Below are positions 47,090-59,182 of a stretch of DNA of 64,000 nt, one piece after another. Positions within the stretch are counted from its first letter, which is position 1. Each line of letters begins with the position of its first letter. The notes under the pieces are model-generated. The model did no database searches, had not been told where the DNA came from, and saw only the letters and a list, made by a program, of their open reading frames with translations. A program made the position numbers and the translations under genes. The DNA is taken from positions 124,001 to 188,000 of the forward strand of contig WTXI01000022.1 of assembly GCA_022376515.1 (NCBI GenBank), in the 5' to 3' direction. The DNA is from Lactifluus volemus. Taxonomy: Eukaryota; Basidiomycota; Agaricomycetes; Russulales; Russulaceae.

Positions 47090-48374
47090 TCATGATCTAC
47101 GTAGAGCCGCATGTATTTATGCCATCCTCAAACACCGTCTCCTTCATCTGCGGAATTGGGGCCTGAACCTGTCTGAAGCTTTACGACGCTAGCACAAATT
47201 TCATCACCCCGCTCGTCCCCAAACGTCCGAGCTTCCGCCCAAACCTAGACAACGGTTTTGTGTACCCGCACGGTGCCATACCCAGGGGTCATACAGCGAC
47301 AGCAACGCAGGGGCAAAGCCGACCCCAACCGACCAGATAGGGAAACACCCTGAATACTTGAAGAGGGGTTGAGAGTAGGGGGGGGAGGGATCCAAGAAGG
47401 ATAATCACTTGGTCTTTCCTCGTCTCGTCCATGCCGTCCATGTCCCCAGCTTCCGCAAATTCCGGCGCCTCACGCAGCCAGCAGTCCTGACGCCGCACGT
47501 GCTGAATCCATCAGTGCACGAGATCCGCAGAGTGTGGATGGTCTGTGGAGCCACGATAGAAGTACGGTTGCAGTTTATGGAAGAGAAAGTACTAATCCTT
47601 AATGATAGCTTTAATGCAGCACATCGTGATGCTCGAAGAAAGGGGCAGTGCTAAGCAATGTCAGTGTGTAGGGTCTGGATTAGAGTCTATGCAAGCCAGT
47701 GCAAGCCCCTAATAATTTGTGTCGGAACTTGAGGAGAAGATCCTCGGAAGCATCGGGGGAACTTCCAGTGGCACTTGAACCTGGGCTCAGGAGGTATCTA
47801 GAGTAGATGAAAGACTAGATGCCAGTGAGGTGCCAGGATATATGCGCCAAGTACCACTAATTGAAGGTGGATAGGTACACGTAAGACTGGATCACGTGAC
47901 CAGACGCGTTGGAAGCGAGACCGCGTCACGGTTTGGCTCCAACCGATATTAACATCTCGCCCTGCTCCTCTTACTGGCAATCGTCCCTTGCATGTGAAGA
48001 CCCCGGGGCCCGGGAAGAGCAACCCAAAAAGCTGGAGTATACTTCAGGAGAATGCCCCACCTGGCTCTCACGCTGCGAGAGTAGTTCATAAAGTATGGCT
48101 GCATACACTACTGGGAGACGGGTCAAAGGAAGTACAAGCCTTGAAAGCTAACCTTGTCACCCGCCCACTCGGAGATGAGACCCCTTTCTCCAATTGCCAG
48201 CGCCGCGTGTTATAGAACCGAACTCCAGGGTCTGCACAAAGCAGAACTCCGGGACATGCGTTACTTTCGTCCTCGGTGCGCAAGACCGTGCGTGGTCGCC
48301 ATGGGTCAGCACCTGTATTCGAGACTCCGGTCACCAATGACAACCATTAGGACGTCATAAAACACGATATTGCC
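47090..48374. other. Spacer 5 after NLR5
   Basis: This is homologous to 22914-24207 after NLR3. TCACGTGA at 47892-47899 is kept at the matching place. The frames here (for example 47409-47654) differ in length from their counterparts, so none is called as a gene. Confidence 0.6.
47892..47899. promoter_or_regulatory. TCACGTGA palindrome upstream of acidic-protein copy B
   Basis: The same octamer lies upstream of copies A (23738-23745) and C (61798-61805, inverted with the gene), at a similar distance from the conserved 5' segment. Three-fold retention, including in the more diverged copy C, makes a promoter role more likely than for the spacer-type sites. Confidence 0.45.
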
Positions 48375-48772
48375 ATGCCTGCCGCTCCCCAGGCGCCGAG
48401 TGAAGAAGTTCAGCGAGAGGATTACGACGAAATTGAGTACATGGCTCCTACTGCAATAGGTGCATCTGCCTTCTTTGGTTCCATCACATTCTACTAACGC
48501 ACGGCCTAGACCCACCGTATACACCACACTTTGATATGCCCGACTTGAAGCTTGTTGGTGCCCACCTCTTTGATATGATGCGCTCTCTCAGAGAGATGCG
48601 ATTGATCGCTTCTATTATGCGGAGAAGGAGAATATCAATGACTCGGAATTTCTTGAGGCCACCGGCTTTTCCACCTCATCATCCAATTGGAGCTTTCTTA
48701 ATCGTCCAGAAGAAGGCAAGTGAACGTGCCCGAAACTTTTCATCTTATCGACCCTTTTCCTTTCCCAGATGA
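48375..48772 (+). CDS. Acidic-protein gene copy B (115 aa model)
   Basis: Two exons, 48375-48459 and 48510-48772, join across a 50-nt intron with a CTAAC branch site and give 115 codons plus stop. Exon 1 holds an acidic stretch (EEVQREDYDEIEYMAPTAI). Exon 2 continues PPYTPHFDMPDLKLVGAHLF and then becomes basic. I do not recognise the family. Two features urge caution. The second half of exon 2 is also open in another frame that looks more protein-like (AIDRFYYAEKENINDSEF), which suggests an old frameshift. Conserved coding-like frames continue to 49509 (48720-49106 and 49282-49509). Copy C shows an alternative N-terminus beginning MDQVFETPVTN; here that frame contains a TAG. Confidence 0.45.
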
Positions 48773-49281
48773 TTGTAGCGCTTCCTCTAAACCGGGTGTC
48801 GCGATTCAGCGTTCTGGGCCCGCGATCAAAGATTCATGTGCCGTGGCAACCACCTCGGGAGCGTGCTACAACTTTACCAGTGCCACGCCCTTTAATGAAA
48901 ACAGCACGTCAGGTCCTTCTAAGCGCGTGCAGGCGATCCGGATCAATCCCACCCCTCCAACAGGTCCGTCGAAGAAGTCATCCTATAAGGCTACCCCGAC
49001 ACGGCCAACAACTGCCGCAGGGCGCATACCTTCCACCCCGCGGATCACAACTGTTTCGACGACATCACACGCCCTGCCACTTCCCTACCTTTGCGCCCAC
49101 CGATGATGTCAGCCGAGTTCCGGCCGGGTTCAACGCCGCTGGTTGCGGACTGGCCTTATCGCAAACGCACGGAATGGGCTGGTGCAACGGAGAAGGACGG
49201 GCGTCAGGGTCAAACCGTTCTATCATAAGAGAGTGCCGTAAGCAATTCGTCACCCCACTTTTTAGGGAAAGTAAGACAATT

Positions 49282-49509
49282 ATGACTGGATTCCAAACTA
49301 GACGCAGATCGGAGGAATCGGCGAGCAGCGCAAGCAGGCCTATTATCGCTGGGGAGGCTTCTGCGCCAGCCGATCCAGACTACATAACGAAGCCGCGAGA
49401 CAAAGAAGACCGGGAGGCACTGATAAGCATGGGCTTATCGTCATTCATTTGCGCCGCGGCACGAACTCAAGAAGATGACGCGTACACACAGTACCATAAC
49501 AGGACATAA
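49282..49509 (+). CDS. Small conserved ORF downstream of copy B (75 aa)
   Basis: This frame begins ATG and reads TRRRSEESASSASRPIIAG, then EDREALISMGLSSFICAA. It matches the 75-codon frame at 25163-25390 with the same start, same stop and about a dozen substitutions. Equal length with no indel suggests coding constraint. It may be the last exon of the acidic-protein gene rather than its own gene. The function is unknown. Confidence 0.35.
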   Translation: MTGFQTRRRSEESASSASRPIIAGEASAPADPDYITKPRDKEDREALISMGLSSFICAAARTQEDDAYTQYHNRT

Positions 49510-49825
49510 TCAGATTTGGGTTCACTAATTTACCGCTCGTCGTGCATCGCGTTTCGGACGTGCCAAGGAATGCATGCATATGACTTGAAGTGCCAACTGC
49601 TAACTAGCGTTAACTCCTCGCCGTGAACCGAAGTATGGGGCTCTTCTCAAAATGGTGTTGGCACCATCCCAACTGAGTAGGTGCCAGGTATTCTGAGAAA
49701 TTGAGATAGGTCATTGTGAGTGGTATGTCATAAAGGGCCTCCGCTCTCCGTGTCTCTCCTCTAACTACCTCTTCCTCAAACTCAGTTTTACTCTCTCTCT
49801 CTCTCTCTCAGAGTAATACATCAGA

Positions 49826-50338
49826 ATGGCCGCTTTCATCACGACCCTGAACAGAGAGTATCAATTCATTACCGAGACTCTCACTTCCCCGAACTCGATC
49901 CAGACTTTCCCGACATCCGTCTCCACTTCCACTCCCAAGCCAACTCTATCAGTTTGCCTCGTATGCGGCAAAGAGTGTGGACGCAAGCAGGAGTTGAAAC
50001 GCCATCTACTCTCGCTCCATCTTCCCAACTGGATCTGCTGCCCTCATTCACGTTGCCCATGGCGGGGCCACCGCATTGAAGATCTCAGGTCGCACCTGAA
50101 AACGCCTCCAAAACGGCGGCTCAAACACTCTCGGGGCCAGTATATGATTTACGACAAGAATCTCGTCCTAGACTTGATTTTGGAAGACAAGGAGCCCTTC
50201 GAAACGGTGGTCGAATATGCCCTTGACTTCGTATATGAAAGGGCTTTGGAACGAAATATGATCCGGGAATGGGAGGACCGTTTTGGCCGTGTGGCAGATA
50301 ACGCCGGTCGTCGACCCAACCAGCGGCATCGTGTATAA
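49826..50338 (+). CDS. C2H2 zinc-finger protein B (170 aa)
   Basis: This is the block duplicate of zinc-finger A. It has ATG 49826, a single exon and 170 codons. Finger 1 is complete (CLVCGKECGRKQELKRHLLS, then LH). In finger 2 the last ligand is replaced: A reads HLKTH and B reads HLKTP, so only three ligands remain. The conserved YDKNLVLDLILEDKEPFETV and YALDFVYERALERN blocks are present, and the C-terminus is three residues shorter. A CT microsatellite just upstream (49789-49810) is longer than in copy A. Confidence 0.75.
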   Translation: MAAFITTLNREYQFITETLTSPNSIQTFPTSVSTSTPKPTLSVCLVCGKECGRKQELKRHLLSLHLPNWICCPHSRCPWRGHRIEDLRSHLKTPPKRRLKHSRGQYMIYDKNLVLDLILEDKEPFETVVEYALDFVYERALERNMIREWEDRFGRVADNAGRRPNQRHRV

Positions 50339-52658
50339 AGGCACGGTAGCTCCCGCTCCGCACAAAAGACTTCGTTGCGCCCAAGGTATGTCAACAATTC
50401 ATTCACCGTGCCTCCACCATCATACCTTATGATCCTTATCACCCTCAGTAGTACTCCGAGCTCTGATTTTTCTTTTTTGTCGCTGATCTGGAATAGTTTT
50501 GATTGCTAATTATCGGTTCTTTGCTCTATTTGTACTAGGTTTCTAGAGGTCTTCTACCACGGCTTCATGTACAGCACAGTACGATTAGTGACTCGGAACA
50601 CGATTCTGATTTTTATGAGCGCTGTTTTTAACTCCTGAAACCCTGAACTAACCTCAGCCCCTGCCCCATACGATGAACCTGATGTGTGATAGGTGTTTGA
50701 CAACGAACATCAGGCAGAGATCTAATCTCGGCATGGACTCGAAGCACGACTAGCAAGGGTTCCCTATGGCTTCCAATATCACTGCCCTAGGATGCTGATG
50801 AGTGCGGTAGAGTAGTTGTCTTATGGGCCTGGGCATCGAGCGGTCGCCCTGGCAGTGCACAAAGGTCAGCAGTGCAAGTCAGAGAACAGGTATAGGTGAA
50901 AATACACGCCGTACGCAGTCCGCCACCGATCATTTGCGAGCCAACCTCAGATAAAGCGTTTCTTTCGGAGACGCCGGCGCCCGGACTCTGACACAAAACT
51001 TTACGGAGCCTTAGACATACCTTCTTTGACATGGGAACTTCAATCAGTGTTTTTTTTTTAATCTTCCCCAGCTTGGCGCGCAATGCTGCTCATGGGTGGA
51101 CTACGTCATGTATTTGGGACTGCCCTTCCGGTCACAAATGATAACAATAAGAACATAAAAGATGATATTACCGCGCCTACAGTTCGCGAGGCGTCATGAT
51201 CATGCACTGGCACATGGTTCTTACCATCAGCGTGTCAGTCTCTGGTCAGTACGTCGCGTTGATCGCGGCGTTATGCCATTGTGGAACCCCCCTCCATAAT
51301 ACAGCCCATTTACGGATGGTTGTAATCTCGTGCCAGGCTCGTGGGCGCACGGAAAATTTATATGATGCCCGTGTGTACAGAAGGGAGATGGAAAACTTTG
51401 TTTGGGTTTCCAAGTTCGGAGAGAACGTGTTTGGTGCGCATCCGGCCTATGGAGGGGAGTATCGCAAACTGTACTAAATTTACCCCTTTGCCACTCGGCG
51501 CTAGCTCGTCCGAGCCCCATACGACGCGGCCGAAGGAGCCAGCACCCCGTTTCTTCGGAGTACCAGCAGGAAGCTTACGGCAAGCCAACGCAGAACCGCC
51601 CCCACGCGGGCATAATTTCCCACGTTCAGTGACACGATCGCGCTCGTCAATATGTTGTGAAAAATTTCGATCTTACGCTCACCCACTATGGAATCAAATG
51701 TAGCTATGTCGACCAGAAGAGCGAACGAGCGCGACGGCGCGCGCGAACGCCACTGGCTGCGGAGCGGAGTCTCCCTGTTGAATTTGACATGCACTTTGGA
51801 ATTCCGTTCTTAGCCCGTTGTGCCAACTTCGGTCAATCAATACAGTGAGTCCACACCTCATTTATTCACGTCCGTGACTTGTAATGGCAAGGTCAGAAGA
51901 CCTTCAAGAGAAGCAAACGCGGTCACGGTCTCGCCCGTCTTACGGCAAACGCACGATTCGCGGTACGAAATAGGAACCCACAAGCACCGTCACTCTTGGA
52001 AACGCCATGCATATGCCGATCGGAGAAACTAAGTATGGGGTAGCGAATTCCCATGGCAATTGAGAGTACGTGGTCATTTCCATGTGCCGGACCAGGCCAG
52101 CGAGTCCACGTGGTGTACCGCCTAAGTGAAAACGAGAGTGCAAAAATAGGCGATGTGTCCGCAGGAGCGTCATTATATGGCCCTCGAGAGGTCTCTGCCA
52201 GACAAATCAGGCAGACCGATAAAAACGGAATCATCAGACCACTAGACTGGTTACAGGAGAGAAATTATGCAGAGCCACCGACTCTGGAAACGAAATATTG
52301 CTGAAAATGCTATGGACTTATTCGGTCTTCCCTGCTTCCCTCTTAAAACCTTTTGTCTTATTTTTTGTCCGCCCAGTTAGGTTATGCCTTTATTCATCAG
52401 TCCAGCCATTTAGTGTACCGCATCGGGGCCGAGACTGGGCCAGACATGGACTCACGTAATAGAAATCGAGCGACACTGACTGGTGCCACTGGCAGAAAGT
52501 AGCAAACCGCACGAGCATTTTCTCACAAAAGGGTCCGGTACCTCTAGTTGGTATCTCTTCCTTTCGTGCACAGGTCATAAAGGCAGTCTGAAGGATATTA
52601 CCATTATCTCAATCCTCTCCATACACCTCTCTATCCTGCATCTCGTAGTATTTGCGTC
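50339..52658. other. Spacer with right edge of the duplicated block, then unique DNA
   Basis: Homology to 26357-27810 continues to about 51690 and then stops. From there to 52658 the DNA is unique in this window. Frames at 51923-52234 and 52053-52304 show no recognisable domain. No gene is called. Confidence 0.5.
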
Positions 52659-53373
52659 ATGAAAAATACCCCAGTCTACATCATAAACAACACAAATATT
52701 GTCTCGGCCTCTGGGAAGTTCTCTGACTGTCCATCGCATCGGGTAAGCTCTCATCTTAGATGTGAGCTCCTGGACCTGACGCATTTTGAGATAGACTCTC
52801 CCCGTTTCTGCTCCCAAGTCATTGTCTGTGTTTTGTCCCACATGCGGGAAGCCATGCCGCCGGAAACAAGAATTGGGCCGCCATCTCCTGTCATTTCATC
52901 TTCCTCTTTCTATTTTCTGTCCTTACTCGCTTTGCTCCTGGAGGGGAGATCGCACAGAGGATCTCCAAAGGCACCTGAGAAAGCAGGGGTGCGGCCCACT
53001 CAACCCCAGGCGAGAGCAGTACGAGATTTATGAGAGACGTACGATCCTAGATTGGATCTTGATTCGCGGGAATGCCGTTGAGCAAGTGGCGAGGTATGCA
53101 CTTGGGGTAGTTGAAGAACGGGCGAGGGAGCTGGGAAAGATGGAAGAGTGGAGTGACCTGTGGGGACGTCAAGGAAAGACAGCTCGACGTCGTCGTGAAG
53201 AGCAAGGAAGTTCACCTTCCAGCGTCATGAGCACTTCTTTTCCGTCAACTTCAAGTTCCGCATCAACTCAGCCCAGCATGACTGTGGAGCTACCACGAAC
53301 CGATGCAGGGTTTTATTGGGTACATGCTGCAGACAACTTGAACGTATCTAGTGTGTTGACCCATGAGTATTGA
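52659..53373 (+). CDS. C2H2-type zinc-finger protein C, two exons
   Basis: Exon 1 (52659-52742) starts ATG. A 76-nt intron (52743-52818, GTAAGC to CCAAG) is followed by exon 2 (52819-53373). The join CPSHR-SLSVFCPTCGKPC aligns with TLSVCLVCGKEC of copies A and B, supporting the splice. Finger 1 is C-x2-C-x12-H-x4-H. Finger 2 ends in Cys (FCPYSLCSWRGDRTEDLQRH, then LRKQGC), a C2HC arrangement shared with copy D. The family C-terminus follows (EQYEIYERRTILDWILIRGN, then YALGVVEERA) and a Ser-rich tail beyond residue 160. Compared with A and B it is an older paralogue, so the zinc-finger family predates the block duplication. Confidence 0.7.
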
Positions 53374-53641
53374 ATAGTGACAGTTTATAGACACACATAT
53401 CCATGGGGTAGTATTTGCCGATGGGAATGAAGCAGAAGCATAACCCAGAGCTAGATTCAAATGAGGAACAAAGGCAATGGTGTTCGCACACTGGTGACGT
53501 TTCGGAGTGCCTCGATCATGATCGACAAGCGCCTGCTTTTCTCTGGTGACGGTGGCCCCTTGGCAGCCTCGCTCATCTCTCAAGCGTCTTTCTTATGGCC
53601 TGCTTGCTACAGGCTCTTACACTCCAAGCAACTCTCGTGGG

Positions 53642-54030
53642 ATGGCTAGGGCCCGCTGCACGTCGCAAGAGGTACCCAGGTAAGTTTCGAATTACCAGAC
53701 CCATCATAGTTGGCTAACACTATTTAGACACCGCCTGCCACTGGCAGTGCCCTCAGTAAGTTATACGATAGTAAGGACACTGTTCATCTCCTTTGGATGC
53801 CACAATAGACGAGGAGGATATTTCCAGTGCACACTTACAACCTGATTATGATGTAGTAAAACCTCACCCCCAGGTTCAGGCTAGCGGGATGACCTTTCTT
53901 ATCAATCATAGGCCGAGCACGATATTTCGTTGCACTAGCGGACGCTGCGGCGATCCGCGGTGACTATGAAGAGAATGCAGCCGCTCGCTTGCACAATCAC
54001 GATCCTTCGGCTACTACTCAGGCCACGTAA
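53642..54030 (+). other. Possible short-exon gene remnant
   Basis: Several segments bounded by good splice signals read as protein, for example TPPATGSALNEEDIS across 53713-53740 and 53814 onward, and RARYFVALADAAAIRGDYEE near 53913-53975. I could not join all segments into one open frame, and one junction always meets a stop. It may be a decayed gene or a gene with non-obvious splicing. No domain is recognised. Confidence 0.25.
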
Positions 54031-57000
54031 GTCGGTTTCTGTCAAAGACTTGGATCAATTGACAATATTACATAACACTTACTGAAGAACCCGATTCCCT
54101 TCGTTGTTCCCTATCGAATATCAGTAACGCATGCAGAGAAAGTACTTCAGACGAAGCTTTCTAGCGATCATGCACATTCATGATCTCGCGGGCGAAATGT
54201 GGCGGACATTACACCACCTGCAGTGCCTTCTCAGGTGATATCACGCACGGCGTTTCCTTGGCTATCCTGAAAGCAAATCCCCAGCAACGGCAAATAGGGC
54301 TATGTTCCACTAGCGATCTGACTTGTCCCGCCCGCCGACTCGGGTCCCCGTCGTGCTCAGGGCGACAAGCCCTGGCTCCGAGTCGTAGGCCCACATGCGA
54401 CGTCAAAATTATTGACAGATACCTCCGCACATGACGTGTCGGCGTTATTGTTCCAATCTAGCAGGATGTCCGAGCGGAGGCGCCGTCAGCCACGAGCCCG
54501 TTAACCATGGTCCATGGATTCCAGAGCGGCATCGAAGCATCAACTGAACAGCAGTCTGAGAGACGCGATCGACACGATCTGTGATCTGTACACACCTGGA
54601 AAAGGTGTAGGAGACAGGTCATTCCTCTGTATATGCCAGACGAACAAGGCGAGTTGTATGGAATAGCCAGAAGGGTTGGAATGTGAAAAGGTGACGTGAT
54701 GTTGACCACAACCCGGGATAGCCCATATTCTCTGTGGTATGGAGTCTATTTGGAGATTGGTTCTTGGAAACAGCGCTCAGTGTTCGCGCGCCAGTGTACT
54801 GGACCGTCCAAGGTTGTTCATTCAGCAACACTCACACGATCGAACGCCTATTCCAGGCTTCGCGGAGAAGGCGAAACGTGACATGCGCAGCTCGGAAGCC
54901 CACGACCGGTAACCTTCGACGAACGCTCCAACAATACCCCTATCTACGACACGTTCCTACTATCGTTCCACCATCCACGATACTCAACCTTGTGCAATTG
55001 TGCAATTGAGACGTGGCGCCACGCCTCATGGCCCCCTCGCGGCTCGGGCGTTCAACTTCCTCCCAGTTTGGCCATTACGATGGACTGACCTAAGTCGCCA
55101 AGTTCAAGTTGTGTTACTTCCTCGTCGAATCCTGTTTTTATCTTACTTTCCCTCCCACTCTTCGACTCTGCAATCTGGCCGCCACCAGCAATGCATCAAA
55201 ACGTGTTCAAGTTGATCCCCACAATCCCGTATAACAGCCCCTCAAGTTCCGTTTCTTTCCTTCAAGGCACGTTTTGTTCATATTGAACAGTTATAAACTG
55301 GTGCTGGGGTCATAAAAGGTATGGTAGGTTAAGCTTTAGGTTTGGTGATAACCTGGAAACAAGTCTAGGAACGATGAATTCATGAACTTTAGTGCCCCAG
55401 TGCGACGGCCCCAGTGGCTGCAATAAGCTCCCATTCTGCCAGTAACGACCGCTTCTGAGTTCAAGTTCTCACCACGTTCCCATTACCCCTTCAATCTTCA
55501 TCCCCTCCCTCTATTGTCCCGATGTACATTCAAGAAGAGAAACACCCTCGCCCTCATATTTCGATAGAACTGCCATGAAATGGCCTTCTCAATACCTCGA
55601 TACGATACGGGATATTAGATGGGCCTATCCCCTATTGCAATCGAGACTTACCGAACGCATGCGGTGACCTGTCATCATCGCTGTCGCCATCATGGAAGCA
55701 TAAACCCGGCTGCAATGAGCCTCGCTTAGCTTTAAATGGATCACGTGATTTAGGTCCCGATCGGCGATCGGCGAGCTGCGTCTCCTTCCCAACGCATTCG
55801 TGGAAGGGTACTACCGTGACTGCAAGATAGAGAAGGAAGGAAGTTAAGAAGCAAAGCCGAGAGATGGACTCGAACGTTGACGTGACTATAGCTACGGCCG
55901 CCGAATGTCACGTTGCGTCTTTGCTGATGATTGCTGTATAACCACCAATTTTCGTCAATTTTCGTGCTGACTACTGTTCTACTGTACGAACAACGCGAAA
56001 ACTTGAGTGCACGGCGCCCGAATCGTGTAGTTATGATTGTGAACCGCAAGCTATTATCTTATTTCGGCAGCCATGTAGCGGCCGGCGCAGTACCAGTGGC
56101 GCGCTGGCACCTTGGCACGAGGCCCGGAATGCGGGGGAAAAAGAGAAGGGTTCTTTCCCCCTTCTTTCCTTCCTCCCCGTTCTTTCACGAGCGAGTTCTT
56201 AAGAGCGAACGAGTGAACAACTCAACCTGAACGTGGTCAAGTAATATTGCAATAGACTCCCCGATGAGAATGGAAACAAGAAAGGGGGGGGATAAGTGCC
56301 GAGGAAGATTTTTGAAGCACAGGCAGAAAATGCCAGCGAAATGTCAGCAAGGATCATGATGCAGTTTGACGTTGCGGCAGAGGATGCGGAATGCCGTCGA
56401 ACCAACCGTATTTGTCCTCTTTGTTGTGAAAACGAAAAAAAAAAAACCCCCGCTATCTGGGATCGGGCGCCTGTCACCAATACCCCCAGTTGTATCGAGG
56501 GACGATCTGGAACACATGTTGGCACCTTCCGTTTCTACACTCGTAGGTTTATCGATGGTCCCAACCATTTGGGGTGTGGGAAGAGAAAGGCAGTTGGCTG
56601 AAGAAGCCGACTGAGACAGGTCGGGGTCCTCGGGACTCGGAAGACGCTATACGTTTTTTAGATTACTGCTTCCTCCCCTTCCTCAGCTGCAATCGCCTAC
56701 TTTCCCTTTCGTCTCCTTTTTACGCATGAAAAAAAATGAATCAGCTATGTGACCTCTCGATACCCCGCTCATTAGAAACAGCCCAGAGAATATTGTAATT
56801 ACAATCACGATCTCACCGCTTCTTCATTTCCGTGGTTATGGCGATAGCCATGTGAGAATGCAGTGAGAGAAATGACTGCCAACTAGACATGTGATAGCCA
56901 CACTAGGATATAGGTTGCGGCGTACGGAACTTGTGTTGAGCGCAGACCATATGGTATGTCAGGATGTGCATATTGTAACTTACGTCTTGCTGTAATGACT

Positions 57001-58975
57001 TTACGAAGGAAGTAGCAGCCATGCGGCCCATGGCAGCCCATGCCCAGGATGTGGGTCAATAAGAAGAGCCTGGAGCAATAAAGGCTGTGAACAATGAGAA
57101 TCGAGGGACTCGGAAATTATTACTACAGTATTATTAATGACGCGCCGCAAGGAATGAAATTAGCACAATGCACTCCATCACAAACGGCGATCATCGGCAT
57201 ACTGTATTGGCAGGCACCTCATTGTCCAGACTCCAGAAGGTGTCGACGAATCAAGGACATGGCACAGTCATGGCACCTCCTACTATTGGTGAGTACACCT
57301 CTTTTCGTGATGCCGCGTGTGTTAATGTGCCATGCACGGTGTAAATACACCCGGCCACGGTACCCTTTTCTGTGCCTGAGAACAACGGGAAGAAGCAAGG
57401 CACTGACAACTCGAAGGGCTAAGTTACTCAAATTTGGCTTTCTCACCGCGAGTTCTCAATAGAAGACATTGGAGATCCGTCTTCCGGAAGATCGAAGAAC
57501 GCATCTCGTGTTTCACATTCCCCAGTTTACGGGCTTTACACTTTCACATATCCTTGTCCCTTTACTGAACTCCGCGTGACAGCTGAGCGCTGAGCGCTGA
57601 GGCCTCAGGCATTGTGTCTAAATCGTGGACCGACGGCATTCACACCTTGACACGAAACGCTTTTGGTGCATGACCCACGGAACTCGTAATGTCGTGGCAG
57701 CACCGTGCACACATGCAGCAGCATCGCCTTTGCGGTTGGTTAACGAAGAAGGCGTCACGCTGATAGCTAACTCCCTGGACCCGGGGACCGAGACTGTCTC
57801 CAGTACAAACCACATAATATCCACGTCGCTACTCAAATTACATCGCGGATGGCTGCGCGCGCTGTCATTTCCGTACCCTTACTCCAACCCACTATGGGAC
57901 CGAGATCGGAGGCTATGTCGACTAGATTCCAAGTGCCCGCAACGCCACCGGCGGAAGGTTTTAATCTTGTCTTTCGTAGCTAGTATGATGCAGTGCGATG
58001 CCGGTTCCGAGTCCGTGTTTATTATATGATCGGTCCGTGCACTCTCACGCAACTGCCGCTTCGGTTGTTTCCCATAAAAGGAGTTCCAAGGAACAGATAA
58101 AGATAAAGGTAAGGTTTTTGTCCACGTAGACCAATCTCATGGCAAGGTACATGGAATGGGCCTAAGTAACACGGGAAAAGTGACCAGATTGTCTTCCCCC
58201 TACGGGACTGTCGTCGCGGCTGCAACAGGCAGCTGAGGTGCTCAGCTTGAGAGAGAATCTTTATGACGTCACCTGCAACTTGAAATACCGTAACTCCCTG
58301 GGAAGCCCCGGACAGAACCAATCGGAGAATGGAACGAACCTGATTCCGGTGCGTGCCAATCACGCAACCTACAGGTACGACGTGCCCAGTTGGACATTCC
58401 CGCTGGCGGCTATCCGTTTCCGTAAAGCTGGGTGCCCAACTTTGTCTCTGCTGACCATTAATCATGACTCGATATCTGGATTCGCAACAGATTGTTGCCC
58501 GTTGGCACTTTCCCGCCATGGAAAGCTGGCACTTCTGATGCGAAGCTAGTTCTGGCATATTCGGCCAAATCTTAGACTCTTCTCGTGCCAGTGGTTGTTC
58601 TGGCAGGCTCAACGAGATTGGAGAATTAAGGTATTGGCATTACTATATCCCAACTCCCTCCCGTGTTTTCATCACGGTGTTACCTGAATGTTTGGCACTT
58701 GCCGCATTGAACGCCCCACTGTTGTGCTTGTACAACTCTGTAATCCCCATCCACGGCCGCAAATCAAATGGGATAAAGTATTCAGGGCCTTCACAACTTT
58801 TTCGTGCTATTTAGGAACGGTTCTAACCAGAAATACTCTGGAGGTGTCTGATTACCTCAAGTCTCATGCGTAAGCTTGGCACCATCATCCAATTCCGTCG
58901 AGCTGTGGTTTGGTGCACTCCCCTCGTCTGGTTGGCTGTTGTTGTGACGATATAATTAATTAAATATCAGTCGAC
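54031..58975. other. No recognisable gene over about 4.9 kb
   Basis: This gene-poor stretch contains only short frames on both strands. The largest (minus 58022-58612, 196 codons; plus 57625-58029, 134 codons) have no motif I recognise and no homologue in the window. Landmarks are TCACGTGA at 55741-55748, a G-run and A-run pair near 56283 and 56434, and a TGACGTCA palindrome near 58264-58271. It may hold decayed transposon sequence. Confidence 0.4.
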
Positions 58976-59182
58976 ATAGGAAATACCCCAGTCTTCACAC
59001 CCCTGCAACCCTTCACTCATTCCTTCCACCGCGTATGACACGATGCCCAAACATACCTCATCCAACAGAGACCCAGAAAGCAAAACATTTACTTTCACAG
59101 CCGGGAAGCCCTATAACAGGAGCTCGCCGCACCTGGTAAGACGTTCCGTTGCAAGATACGGGTGATCTAATCTGATACGTCC

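Noticed and set aside
48720..49106. 128-codon frame downstream of acidic-protein copy B as a separate gene
   Set aside because: It looks coding (TFHLIDPFPFPDD) and is shared with copy A, but its start is not an ATG and it most likely continues the upstream gene in a shifted frame, so it is noted under that gene instead.
1..51690. Repeat-induced point mutation as the cause of NLR lesions
   Set aside because: The differences that break frames are single-base indels, not clustered C-to-T or G-to-A changes, and paralogues remain highly similar.
54031..58975. Several ORFs of 70-200 codons as candidate genes (for example 57625-58029, 58022-58612, 58238-58549)
   Set aside because: They overlap on opposite strands, have no start context or splice continuation I could support, and show no recognisable domain or duplicate.
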